This document shows positions 17,104 to 26,379 of a stretch of DNA of 64,000 bases, one piece after another. The stretch's first letter is position 1; each line of letters starts with the position of its first letter. Location of the stretch: the NCBI RefSeq assembly GCF_030532965.1, contig NZ_JAUNKC010000009.1, positions 1 to 64,000 of the forward strand. The letters are read 5' to 3'. The notes below the pieces were generated by a model. It saw only the letters and a list, made by a program, of their open reading frames with translations. It did no database searches and was not told the DNA's origin. Position numbers and translations under genes: made by a program. The DNA comes from Corynebacterium sp. (lineage in GTDB: Bacteria > Actinomycetota > Actinomycetes > Mycobacteriales > Mycobacteriaceae).

Positions 17104-18678
17104 CTATTTATCGTATCGATTGAGCACAACCGGACGAGGGTCTAATTCTTTGACTGTGCTGGCTGTCGCCGGATCAGTTCTGCTAAGGCTTAAACCCGCG
17201 TGCACCCCGGGCGGAAGTTTCGCCATCTCCGCGTGATACCGTGCAGGCTCAGTGGTGTGCGTTTGCCACACAACCGCCAGTTCATCGGGCGGGGTGGAAA
17301 ACTGCGCTAGTGAGAAATCAGGCTGATCAAGAAGCAAAATTTTTTGCGGCAGTCTGTGACTGTGCACCAGCTCAGCGAGCCACGTTTGGGTAGCCTCAAC
17401 CTGTTCACGCGTGGGTTTTTCTAATGCAACACCAACGTTTGGTTGGTTGAGGATATCCGCCCAACCAGGATCGGTTTCAAGGTCGGGGTGCATGATAAGC
17501 GCATAGCCGCCTGCTTGAGTTATCGCCTCAACCCACACGTCAACGACATGCGGCGCCATTGCGGTTGCATCGAGAACAAAACTCGGTGTGATAATCCCAT
17601 CGAAAACCTGCCCGTGGGTAGCCTCACGGCTTTGAAGCTGTGCGATTTTTTCGCGCACGTCCAGTGGCGCATCCGGTCGGGCTTGCGCCAACCTGATCGT
17701 CTCCGACACGACGATCCGCTTGGGAAACACCAAACCGCGTTTGCCCTCTCCCGGTTGATATTGTGCCGTAGAATCGACCATCCTTATCCGGTCTGCCAGC
17801 TGTTCCGAGCTGCCAAACTGACTGCCCAGTGCCACCAGCGGTTGATCTGCCAGACCGGTGACTTGACGCATGGTTTCGAGGTTGAACCGTGGATCCGGAG
17901 CTTCAAGGATTCGCACCGTTGCGCCGAAGGATCGTGCCGTGGCGATGGCGGCAACCGAAGATTCGGCTGAGGCAAGTACGATCGGCGCGGTGTCGGCGTC
18001 CCGGCGCGATTGGGCGGGAAATGGTTGAAGCCGACCAACCGCGTGCGGGGTTGGGGTGGTTGTTGGGTGTATCCAGCCGGGTTGCAACAGTGTTGCTTGT
18101 TTGCCGCCGAGTCCGGCGACGGCGCGGGGAACGTCGTGCGGAAACGTGATGCCTTTCGGGTTAAACGAAAACGCCGTTAACGTCCCGAGTGCTTCCGGGG
18201 TGCCGGGGTCTTTGATGATGGTCAGTTCGCCTTGGGTGGCGGCGAGTTTGGTGTCACCGACAACTAACACGTAGCGGGCACCCAGCCGGTGGATTTCGGA
18301 AAGAACCGTGGCGCGATTGCTGTCTTGGATGGTCAGCATCGGCGCGTGGCTTACCACCGCGATCGAGGCGGCCCGCAATTGGTCGGCGATGTCAGTTCCG
18401 GACACAACCACGGTTTCGGAGCTGTCGAAAAAGTGCCGGGAGGCGTCGACGCCTGCGTTTTCCGCGCCGTCAAGCACGACTGGGTGTTTCTGGTAATGCT
18501 GGGCAACGTGTCGGTTGAGGTTGGTGCTAAGTGCGTCTTTGAGATCCGGGTTGGGGTGGGTCTGCGCAGGTGATTGCGTGCTGGTTTGTTTCTGCACGAC
18601 GGCGAGGTTTTCGGCTGTGCAAGCACCCAAAAGCAGTGTTGCCATAACGGCAATCGCTGCACCGCTTTTCGACGCCAC
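17104..18678 (-). CDS. Large lipoprotein with cell-wall-binding-repeat-like segment
   Basis: A 524-aa protein with a signal peptide and lipobox LLLGAC, so it is membrane-anchored and faces the periplasm. The N-terminal half includes PMLTIQDSNRATVLSEIHRL followed by GARYVLVVGDTKLA, which resembles the repeat of putative cell-wall-binding (CW_binding_2) proteins. The rest has alternating strands and helices with no motif I can name (for example ALIMHPDLETDPGWADIL). Start is the GTG at 18678 after AAGGG; one GCTTTTCGACG element spans codons 3-5. Lies between serA and the DUF262 gene, all on the minus strand. Confidence 0.75.
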   Translation of the reverse strand: MASKSGAAIAVMATLLLGACTAENLAVVQKQTSTQSPAQTHPNPDLKDALSTNLNRHVAQHYQKHPVVLDGAENAGVDASRHFFDSSETVVVSGTDIADQLRAASIAVVSHAPMLTIQDSNRATVLSEIHRLGARYVLVVGDTKLAATQGELTIIKDPGTPEALGTLTAFSFNPKGITFPHDVPRAVAGLGGKQATLLQPGWIHPTTTPTPHAVGRLQPFPAQSRRDADTAPIVLASAESSVAAIATARSFGATVRILEAPDPRFNLETMRQVTGLADQPLVALGSQFGSSEQLADRIRMVDSTAQYQPGEGKRGLVFPKRIVVSETIRLAQARPDAPLDVREKIAQLQSREATHGQVFDGIITPSFVLDATAMAPHVVDVWVEAITQAGGYALIMHPDLETDPGWADILNQPNVGVALEKPTREQVEATQTWLAELVHSHRLPQKILLLDQPDFSLAQFSTPPDELAVVWQTHTTEPARYHAEMAKLPPGVHAGLSLSRTDPATASTVKELDPRPVVLNRYDK

Positions 18679-18718
18679 CTCGTACCCTTTTCCTCGATTG
18701 TTTCCTTAGTGCGTTCAG

Positions 18719-20521
18719 CTAGGCGAAGGCACCAGGACCTTCCTCCCCGGCATATAGGTTAGTTTCATCGACATCGTGGACGGCCGCAACCCCCATGGCT
18801 TCTTCGATCATGCACAGCAGTCGTCGGCGCCGGTCGCTGAAGAATTCCGATGCTTGGGCTTTGAGCAGAAGGTTCGGATCCAATAGGTGGGATTCGAGTA
18901 CAGCGTCGAATTCTGCGTCGTCAAGCAGGCTCTTGGACTGAATGCGGTACAAGTAACGTGCCGGTGAGGCTTGTTCCACCATGACGTTGGTGCGTCTGCT
19001 CATCGGTGTGCGGTTGAGAACCGAATCGGCGAGAATCCCATCGATACCGTTGGCTTCGCACCAGGTACTGGGGAAAATGCGTCGGAAGTGGGTGCCTTGT
19101 TCGGTGAATGTCTCGCTGTCGAAGACCTTGCCAGTGCGCCAATCTTTTGCGCCTCGCCCCATGATCAGAGCGTAGATTCCTTTGTATAGTCCGGATTTCG
19201 GGCCAGCCGACAGCAGCCGTGATTCCACGAACCGCGCCTGCGAGATGGACCTCGGTAGCGGTACGCCTTGCGAGCCGTTCCAATCCCGCACCCACCTGGT
19301 CACTTCGTCTACGTCTGTTCCGATGCGCACCATGAGGGCGGGTGAACCGTAGAGTTCCCCGAAGACACCGCACCAGAACCACCGGTGGATTCGATCCCAC
19401 GCGGCTTGTTCCGCCAAAACGTGTGGTTCTTCCGCCAGCACCGCGATCATCACCGCAAGCGGGATCAGTTGTGACGAATACGGCACCTGTTCCGTGGTCA
19501 GAATGCAGCGTCTGGACATGAAAATTGCGGCCTCATGGAAGGCGATCCTCATGATGTCAGCTGCGGGTTTGTATTCGGCAAGGCTGAGTTTTAAAACAGA
19601 TTCCCTAAAGCCGGAGGCGCGTCCCTTCTTGGCAGTGACGTACAGTGCCACGGCCGTGAGGAAATCCGTGCGATCGATGCCGTCTAATGCTGGGTGGGAG
19701 CGCAGCACGTTATCGGTAATAGCCCAGTCGTCTTGCATCCGGAAATCGGGGTCTTCCGTGGCAAACACAGCGGTGAGTAATTCGAATACGTCCATTTGCA
19801 GGCCCATCGAATTTGCCTGGGCGAAGATGGATCCGATTCCCGCTTGGGCGGTTTCCCGATCCAGCCGGATCATCGGAACTGCGTATCGCACCAAAGACTT
19901 GATGATCCGAGTGTAGAACTGCTTGGCTTGTTCCCTGGATTCAGCGTCGAAATTGGTGGCGATTTCGAAAAGCTGGTCCGTGCCGGCGTCGAAAAGCAAA
20001 TCCGAAACCGGAATATAGCCCGCGGCGAGCGCGCATTCCCGGGTAGCTAATCCCCCTGGGATTTCTTGGGCGAAGTGCGACATGACCTTGCCGTTTTCGT
20101 CAACGGAGATTACGGCTTCGTCCGGCATAACATCAGCAGACACCGCTGTGCGTACGTCGATGAAGAACCGACGCCGAACTTTTTTATTGCGGAAATCCAC
20201 CGATTCCACCAAACCATCGCCACGTAAGCACTGGTACAGGGTGGTCAGGCGTTGCTGACCGTCTAGTAACAACAAACCTGGGGCGACAGAGGCATCCGGT
20301 GCGGAGTGAATCGGCCGGGGCCGAAACCGCATGGGCTCGTTGCGGGTATCCAACGCCATGATTGATCCCATTGGGTAACCACGCAGCACCGTTACTAAAA
20401 GCGATCGAATTTGGTCAACATTCCACCGGTATTCCCGCTGAAAATCTGGCAACTGAAGATCACCGCGATCGATGCGGCTGAACAGGTCATAGAGATCGTA
20501 ACTTGGTGTGGAAAAACCCAT
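18719..20521 (-). CDS. DUF262 domain protein (possible defence nuclease/NTPase)
   Basis: A 600-aa protein. The N-terminal third is DUF262: PSYDLYDLFSRIDRGDLQLP, then the DFQREYRW motif, LLVTVLRGYPMGSI and the catalytic-type DGQQRLTTLYQCL. The rest is helical and ends with a segment, NRTPMSRRTNVMVEQASP, seen in stand-alone DUF262 proteins. DUF262 is the N-terminal part of GmrSD-type modification-dependent restriction enzymes and of several anti-phage proteins; here no DUF1524 HNH domain follows in the same protein. Start 20521 has TAAACT 7 nt upstream. Isolated gene, not in a visible defence island. Confidence 0.82.
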   Translation of the reverse strand: MGFSTPSYDLYDLFSRIDRGDLQLPDFQREYRWNVDQIRSLLVTVLRGYPMGSIMALDTRNEPMRFRPRPIHSAPDASVAPGLLLLDGQQRLTTLYQCLRGDGLVESVDFRNKKVRRRFFIDVRTAVSADVMPDEAVISVDENGKVMSHFAQEIPGGLATRECALAAGYIPVSDLLFDAGTDQLFEIATNFDAESREQAKQFYTRIIKSLVRYAVPMIRLDRETAQAGIGSIFAQANSMGLQMDVFELLTAVFATEDPDFRMQDDWAITDNVLRSHPALDGIDRTDFLTAVALYVTAKKGRASGFRESVLKLSLAEYKPAADIMRIAFHEAAIFMSRRCILTTEQVPYSSQLIPLAVMIAVLAEEPHVLAEQAAWDRIHRWFWCGVFGELYGSPALMVRIGTDVDEVTRWVRDWNGSQGVPLPRSISQARFVESRLLSAGPKSGLYKGIYALIMGRGAKDWRTGKVFDSETFTEQGTHFRRIFPSTWCEANGIDGILADSVLNRTPMSRRTNVMVEQASPARYLYRIQSKSLLDDAEFDAVLESHLLDPNLLLKAQASEFFSDRRRRLLCMIEEAMGVAAVHDVDETNLYAGEEGPGAFA

Positions 20522-20528
20522 GAGGTGA

Positions 20529-20534
20529 AGTTTA
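20529..20534 (-). promoter_or_regulatory. -10 hexamer TAAACT, leaderless start of DUF262 gene
   Basis: TAAACT, then TCACCTC, then the ATG at 20521; no ribosome binding site. Confidence 0.45.
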
Positions 20535-20638
20535 GCTGTTCACCCTAACACTGCTCATATTTGCACGTCAGAACCGGGTTTTAATTACTTCCGGCGCCAG
20601 CCCGCCACGTTTAGGCCTGCATTTTTTAAAGCACATTT

Positions 20639-21658
20639 TTAACGGCAGGACTGTTCATGTGCGTGGTGCCCGTCGTCTTCTACCTGCACTGTTACATGTT
20701 TTATGCCAAGCTCACCCAAGGCGTGATGCACCCGGTCGAGGATTTCGCAGTAGTCTTTGGAGGGTGAGTCGGCCACAACGTGGCAGGAAGCGATGACTTC
20801 CGTTCCGTCTAACGACCACACATGAAGGTCGTGGATAGCCCGCACCCCTGGTAAGTTTTCGATCGTCTGGGAGATTTTCTCCACATCAACCCCGACCGGC
20901 ACCTGTTCCAACAACACCCGCAGCGATTCCCACGCCAGCTTCAGCGATCGGGGCAGAATCAAGGCCGCGATCAACAGCGACGCCACAGTATCAGCCCACA
21001 GGATATCGAAGAATTTCATGCAGATTGCCGCGACGATAACCGCCACCGAACCGAATAAATCGACAAGGACGTGGAGATACGCACCACGGACATTCATATT
21101 GTCGTGAGCATGATTATGCAGCACCTTTGCGCCAATGGCATTGGCGCCTAAACCGATAGTACCCACCACCAACATGATTGTGGTGTTTACTTCTTCGCCT
21201 GCGGCAAATCGCTCGAAAGCCTCATAAACGATCCACACGGAAATTGCTGAGACGCTAATGGCGTTGGCGAAGGCAGCCACGACTTCGATGCGTTTATATC
21301 CATAAGTGGCTTGGGCTGATGCTTGTTTCCGCGCGATGGTAATCGCCAGTGCCGCTACCAACAGGCCAGTGGAGTCGGACAGCATGTGCATAGCGTCGGA
21401 AATCAAGGCCAACGATCCGGAAACCCAGCCGCCGATCAATTCCGCCAGGAAGATCGTGGCGGTAAAGCCAAGAACGGTTATGAGCGCTTTTAAGCTGTCC
21501 GCACCATGATGATGGTGGTGACTATGGCTGTGGCTGTGGCTGTGACTGTGTCCGTGGCCGTCATTATGCCCGTGACTATGGTCATGGTCATGCCCGTGAT
21601 TGTGTCCATGGTTGTGGTTGTGATTGCCGTTGTGCTGCTTATCGTGTTCAGACATCAT
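20639..21658 (-). CDS. CDF-family Zn/Cd/Co efflux transporter, His-rich
   Basis: A 339-aa cation diffusion facilitator. The first 50 residues are a His/Asn/Gly tract (repeated HSHSHS and HHHHH) that should bind zinc. Six membrane segments follow; the transport site is HxxxD in LISDAMHMLSD (TM2) and HVLVDLFGSVAV (TM5). A C-terminal metal-binding domain (AIHDLHVWSLDG) completes it. It exports divalent metals by proton antiport. Start 21658 is uncertain: the frame stays open upstream to 21898, including HAHDHFSFDDDE, and an inverted repeat lies further upstream. C. glutamicum has a CDF exporter at a similar place between serA and ilvC. Confidence 0.9.
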   Translation of the reverse strand: MMSEHDKQHNGNHNHNHGHNHGHDHDHSHGHNDGHGHSHSHSHSHSHHHHHGADSLKALITVLGFTATIFLAELIGGWVSGSLALISDAMHMLSDSTGLLVAALAITIARKQASAQATYGYKRIEVVAAFANAISVSAISVWIVYEAFERFAAGEEVNTTIMLVVGTIGLGANAIGAKVLHNHAHDNMNVRGAYLHVLVDLFGSVAVIVAAICMKFFDILWADTVASLLIAALILPRSLKLAWESLRVLLEQVPVGVDVEKISQTIENLPGVRAIHDLHVWSLDGTEVIASCHVVADSPSKDYCEILDRVHHALGELGIKHVTVQVEDDGHHAHEQSCR

Positions 21659-21965
21659 CGACCGCCCTGGTTCTGAATGGGGATAGCCCATGACCGTGTT
21701 ATACAGCACAAACAGTTCGTCATCGTCGAAGGAAAAGTGGTCATGTGCGTGCGCTTTCTGCTGGGCGGGTGGCTGCATCTGTTGCGCGGAGTCACTGTAT
21801 TTACAAAGGTGTCTGCCGTATTTCCAGGAGCTCTGGTGGCAGGTCGCGGCCGATCGAAATACCGAGGTCACTGAAATTCCTTTCCGCCGCAACACCATGT
21901 GTGCGTGTCACATACAAATGACTAGCCGTCACAAGGTTTGCTTATGCTTCCTAACATACCCAAGA

Positions 21966-21992
21966 TTTTCAATAATGTCGATTTATTGAAAA
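21966..21992. promoter_or_regulatory. Inverted repeat TTTTCAATAA-N7-TTATTGAAAA
   Basis: Perfect 10-bp arms at 21966-21975 and 21983-21992. It lies about 300 bp upstream of the CDF exporter; AT-rich dyads of this shape are used by ArsR/SmtB- and Zur-type metal sensors. Assignment to the exporter is inference. Confidence 0.5.
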
Positions 21993-22210
21993 CGGCACCC
22001 GTCTATACATGTAAGCGCCGCACCGCCTGCACGTAGGCGGCGTAAAGTTCAATGTAATGAACTCTTACATCCACACCGCTTTAGACACGCGGAAATCTTT
22101 TTCAATAATTATTCCCCACCCCCGATAGAGATCAACCTATAACCGACGATCATGCAATAGAAAATTATTATTTTTTTCGGTATCTACCATGCTTGAGGCG
22201 GTGTGCTGCC

Positions 22211-22221
22211 GCTTTTCGACG
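22211..22221 (+). repeat. GCTTTTCGACG element (intergenic)
   Basis: Exact copy of the recurring 11-mer, about 90 bp beyond the ilvC terminator. Confidence 0.8.
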
Positions 22222-22315
22222 ACACAACCCCACCCAGCACAAAACCTGGCCGCCCGGTGACAGGCACGCACCGTTCCGCAGCTAGGCTATTTTATTTCCC
22301 TTCTGAGAATGCAAA

Positions 22316-22361
22316 AACCGCTAGCAGCAAACGGAAGTTCCCATTTATGCCACTAGCGGTT
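22316..22361 (-). terminator. Terminator of ilvC
   Basis: Arms AACCGCTAG (22316-22324) and CTAGCGGTT (22353-22361) with a 28-nt loop; on the minus strand the second arm runs into TTTTTGC. It begins about 28 bp after the ilvC stop. Confidence 0.7.
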
Positions 22362-22389
22362 ACGAAACGTATAACCGGTGAGGTTGTGA

Positions 22390-23442
<1,053 letters not shown>

Positions 23443-23496
23443 TTATATCATATTATGAGACAAAAATACGCAATTAGTCTCATTTTATGGGATAAG

Positions 23497-24018
23497 TTAT
23501 TGGCGGAAATTCGGAGCCATCGTCTTCGGACCGCGGTTCAACGCGATCTGTCCGGAAGAAATCAACTCCCGAATGCCAAACGGTTCCAGCACATCCAGCA
23601 GCGCACCGAGTTTACCTTGGGTTCCGGTTGCCTCAATGACAACCGAGTCAGGGGCGACGTCTACCACCCGAGCCCGGAAAATATTGGCAGCATCAACCAC
23701 CTGCGGGCGATTCGAGGCATCCGCCGACACCTTGACCAGCATCAACGCTCGTGCGATTGTCACATCTTCTTCCAGCCGCACAACTTTTAACACCGGCACC
23801 AGCTTATTCAATTGTTTCGTGATCTGCTCGATGGCGATTTCATCCGCATCGACCACGATCGTAATCCGGTTGATGCCGTCGATTTCGGTATTTCCCGAAA
23901 CCAAGGAGACCAGGTTGAAACTACGGCGGGTAAACATCGCCGACACTCGGGAAATAATGCCGTCTTGGTCCTCAACCATGACACTGAGGATGTGACGAGA
24001 AATAACATCATTAGCCAT
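23497..24018 (-). CDS. ilvN: Acetolactate synthase regulatory subunit
   Basis: A 173-aa small subunit. The N-terminal ACT domain carries HILSVMVEDQDGIISRVSAM and GNTEIDGINRITI, the valine-binding region; a C-terminal ALS_ss domain (EATGTQGKLGALLDVLEPFG) binds the catalytic subunit. It gives IlvB full activity and feedback inhibition by branched-chain amino acids. The start follows AAAGGA at 10 nt. It lies 36 bp after ilvB. Confidence 0.96.
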   Translation of the reverse strand: MANDVISRHILSVMVEDQDGIISRVSAMFTRRSFNLVSLVSGNTEIDGINRITIVVDADEIAIEQITKQLNKLVPVLKVVRLEEDVTIARALMLVKVSADASNRPQVVDAANIFRARVVDVAPDSVVIEATGTQGKLGALLDVLEPFGIRELISSGQIALNRGPKTMAPNFRQ

Positions 24019-24054
24019 TATTTTGCAATCCTTTTCTTTTCTCGGTAACTCACA

Positions 24055-25890
24055 TCAGTCTTGATTGTGGAGCAGTTCTTGCTCAGTCGGGCACGAATCT
24101 GTTTCAAATAATGGCCGCAATCCCCTGGCGTATTGGATATCGGAATTGGAGTGACCCGCCGCAACCATCGGCCACACCTGGGCATCTTGCCCCACAATGA
24201 AGTCGATGACCACAGGGCGATCGTTAATCTCGCGCGCCTTTTGGATCGTTGGTTCGATCTCTTCTTCCTTCGTCACCCGGAATGCAACGCACCCTTGAGC
24301 TTCGGCAAGCCCAATGAAATCGGGCATATATTCTGTCTGTTCCCGCAGCTTAGTATTGGAATAGTGTCCGTCGTAGAACAGCGTTTGCCACTGCCGCACC
24401 ATCCCCAAGTTGCCGTTGTTGATTAACGCCACCTTGATCGGAAAACCCTCCACCGCTGCCGTGGTGAGCTCCTGGTTGGTCATCTGGAAACACCCGTCGC
24501 CATCGATCGCCCAAACTTCCTTCTCTGGCGCTGCCGCTTTGGCACCCAGCGCCGCTGGCACCGCGTAGCCCATGGTGCCCAGTCCGCCGGAATTCAGCCA
24601 GGTGCGTGGCTTTTCAAAGTCAATGAATTGGGCGGACCACATCTGGTGTTGTCCCACCCCAGCGCAGTAAATAGCATCAGGGCCAGCAAGACGCGACAGG
24701 GACTGAATCACATGCTGGGGTTCCAACAGCCCATCATCGGTGATCTGGTATCCCCGGGGGAATCGTTCTTTGAGGTCATTCAGGTGCGCCATCCACTCTG
24801 AGATGTTCACCCCACCAGGTACTTTCGCTTTGAACTCGGTGAACAACGCGGACAACACTTCCTTTGCGTCACCAACGATAGGGACATCTACCGCACGGAT
24901 TTTCCCAATTTCAGCCGGGTCAATATCCGCATGAATAACCTTTGCCAACGGCGCAAACGAGGACGTGTCACCGGTGACACGATCGTCGAAACGCGCGCCG
25001 ATGGTGATCAACAAATCGCTGCCCTGCATCGCACCAACCGCAGGAACAGTGCCGTGCATGCCTGGCATACCCATGTGAAGCGGGTGGGAATCCGGGAACG
25101 ACCCAAGCGCCATGAGCGTGGTAACGACTGGGATGCCGGTGTGCTCGGCAAAAGCCTTTAATTGTTCCGATGCATCGGCTTTAATTACACCGCCGCCGAT
25201 GTACAAAACCGGACGCTTGGACTCGGCGATCAGTTTTACCGCTTGCTCAATTGGACGGTTGTGCGGAACCGTCACGGGACGATAGCCAGGCAAGTCAATC
25301 TTTGGCGGCCAGACGAAATCCATCTCCGCCGCCTGAATGTCTTTCGGAATATCCACCAGCACCGGTCCCGGTCGCCCGGTGGAAGCCAGGTGGAAGGCCT
25401 CAGCGATCGCCTGCGGAATCTGCTCCGGTGAGGTCACCATGAAGTTATGCTTGGTCACCGGCATGGTGATACCGCGGATGTCTGCTTCTTGGAAGGCATC
25501 AGTGCCCAACATGTGCCGACCCACCTGACCGGTGATGGCAACTAACGGCACTGAATCAAGATGGGCATCGGCAATCGGGGTAACAAGATTCGTCGCGCCT
25601 GGGCCCGAGGTAGCGATACACACACCAACCTTGCCGGACACCTGGGCATACCCGGTGGCAGCGTGACCTGCACCTTGTTCATGCCGAACCAATACGTGAC
25701 GCAGTTTCGTGGAGGAATACAACGCCTCGTACAGCGGTAGAACCGCGCCGCCTGGCAACCCAAAGACCAAATCGGTACCAAGGTTTTCTAATGACCGGAC
25801 GATGGCCTCGGCACCATTCATGCGTTGCGCCTGTGCCTTTTGGCTACGGTTTGCCATCGTAGCGGGAGTGGGACGTAAGGAAGCTGCCAC
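24055..25890 (-). CDS. ilvB: Acetolactate synthase catalytic subunit
   Basis: A 611-aa ThDP- and FAD-dependent enzyme joining pyruvate with pyruvate or 2-oxobutyrate. Motifs: N-terminal [14 protein letters not shown] with the catalytic Glu in [15 protein letters not shown], the FAD domain ([12 protein letters not shown]), and the ThDP motif [15 protein letters not shown]...INNGNLG. The GTG at 25890 is preceded by AAGGAG at 9 nt. It heads ilvB-ilvN-ilvC, and the leader region (25891-26161) contains a leader peptide rich in Ile, Leu and Val and a terminator, showing attenuation. Confidence 0.97.
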   Translation of the reverse strand: MAASLRPTPATMANRSQKAQAQRMNGAEAIVRSLENLGTDLVFGLPGGAVLPLYEALYSSTKLRHVLVRHEQGAGHAATGYAQVSGKVGVCIATSGPGATNLVTPIADAHLDSVPLVAITGQVGRHMLGTDAFQEADIRGITMPVTKHNFMVTSPEQIPQAIAEAFHLASTGRPGPVLVDIPKDIQAAEMDFVWPPKIDLPGYRPVTVPHNRPIEQAVKLIAESKRPVLYIGGGVIKADASEQLKAFAEHTGIPVVTTLMALGSFPDSHPLHMGMPGMHGTVPAVGAMQGSDLLITIGARFDDRVTGDTSSFAPLAKVIHADIDPAEIGKIRAVDVPIVGDAKEVLSALFTEFKAKVPGGVNISEWMAHLNDLKERFPRGYQITDDGLLEPQHVIQSLSRLAGPDAIYCAGVGQHQMWSAQFIDFEKPRTWLNSGGLGTMGYAVPAALGAKAAAPEKEVWAIDGDGCFQMTNQELTTAAVEGFPIKVALINNGNLGMVRQWQTLFYDGHYSNTKLREQTEYMPDFIGLAEAQGCVAFRVTKEEEIEPTIQKAREINDRPVVIDFIVGQDAQVWPMVAAGHSNSDIQYARGLRPLFETDSCPTEQELLHNQD

Positions 25891-25926
25891 GACTTCTAAC
25901 TCCTTGACTATCTGTTATGAAACTTG

Positions 25927-25947
25927 CTGCGAATATGGCATTCGCAG
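25927..25947 (-). promoter_or_regulatory. Hairpin in the ilvB leader near the ribosome binding site
   Basis: CTGCGAAT and ATTCGCAG arms with a 5-nt loop, 37 nt upstream of ilvB. It may affect ribosome access or stabilise the processed leader; function not shown. Confidence 0.5.
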
Positions 25948-26020
25948 TTTCCCATCCTCACGCCTTATCAATAGGTGCGAAAAGAAGCGAAGATGAAAAC
26001 CCTTGGTAGGTTGAACCGTT

Positions 26021-26063
26021 AAAACAAAAACCCTCGCTTCTACACTTGTGGTGTGAAGGAGGG
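26021..26063 (-). terminator. ilvBNC attenuator terminator
   Basis: On the minus strand CCCTC...GAGGG arms (26031-26063, imperfect long stem closing on CACAA) are followed by TTTTTGTTTT (26021-26030). It lies between the leader peptide and ilvB, about 130 nt before the ilvB start, as in a ribosome-mediated attenuator. Confidence 0.85.
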
Positions 26064-26084
26064 CGCTTGACGATTCGACTTGAA

Positions 26085-26147
26085 CTATGAAGCCGCTACG
26101 GCAGGCGCCGCGCCGGTTACCACGAGTACAAGTCGAATAATGTTCAT
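26085..26147 (-). CDS. ilvBNC leader peptide (20 aa)
   Basis: ATG at 26147 encodes MNIIRLVLVVTGAAPAVAAS and stops with TAG. Seven of its first ten residues are Ile, Leu or Val, the end products of the pathway, and it is closely similar in its start to the known ilvBNC leader of C. glutamicum. When these charged tRNAs are scarce the ribosome should stall on the IIRLVLVV run and prevent the terminator at 26021-26063 from forming. TACTAT lies 8 nt upstream of the ATG, so the leader is probably translated from a leaderless transcript. A GC-rich segment (GGCGCGGCGCC) in its second half can pair in alternative structures. Confidence 0.85.
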   Translation of the reverse strand: MNIIRLVLVVTGAAPAVAAS

Positions 26148-26155
26148 AGCGTCAC

Positions 26156-26161
26156 ATAGTA
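26156..26161 (-). promoter_or_regulatory. -10 hexamer TACTAT of the ilvBNC promoter
   Basis: TACTAT, 8 nt, then the leader peptide ATG at 26147. Confidence 0.6.
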
Positions 26162-26365
26162 CAGCGCTAGGCACACCAGGTAACAATCCTACCCCCGGCA
26201 CAGGGATCTGTCTGGGTTTTTCCTCCGGTTTCCCTATGCAAAATCTCCCCCGTTTCGGAACCAGGAACCAAGCAAATCTTTTATTTTTATTTCCTCAGCC
26301 GCATAGTTTCGCAACCAAAAATGTGAACCAGCTTTCCCTGCGTGCCACCACAGCACCTAGACGAT

Positions 26366-26371
26366 TATGCT
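26366..26371 (+). promoter_or_regulatory. -10 hexamer TATGCT of mscCG
   Basis: TATGCT, 8 nt, then the ATG at 26380. Supports a leaderless start two codons after the first ATG. Confidence 0.4.
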
Positions 26372-26379
26372 CGATGATT

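Larger units (their letters stand above)
21659..22389. other. 730-bp non-coding region between CDF exporter and ilvC
   Basis: AT-rich in its middle part. It holds an open extension of the CDF frame (21659-21898), an inverted repeat (21966-21992), a related half TTTTTCAATAATTATT near 22098, one GCTTTTCGACG element (22211) and the ilvC terminator. No independent gene is supported. Confidence 0.6.

Noticed and set aside
21659..21898. Extended N-terminus of the CDF exporter
   Set aside because: The frame is open, but the first part is unlike CDF proteins and no initiation signal was found; kept as a question in the findings rather than annotated.
25891..26161. T-box or riboswitch upstream of ilvB
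   Set aside because: No T-box or specifier elements were seen; the Ile/Leu/Val-rich leader peptide and terminator explain the region.
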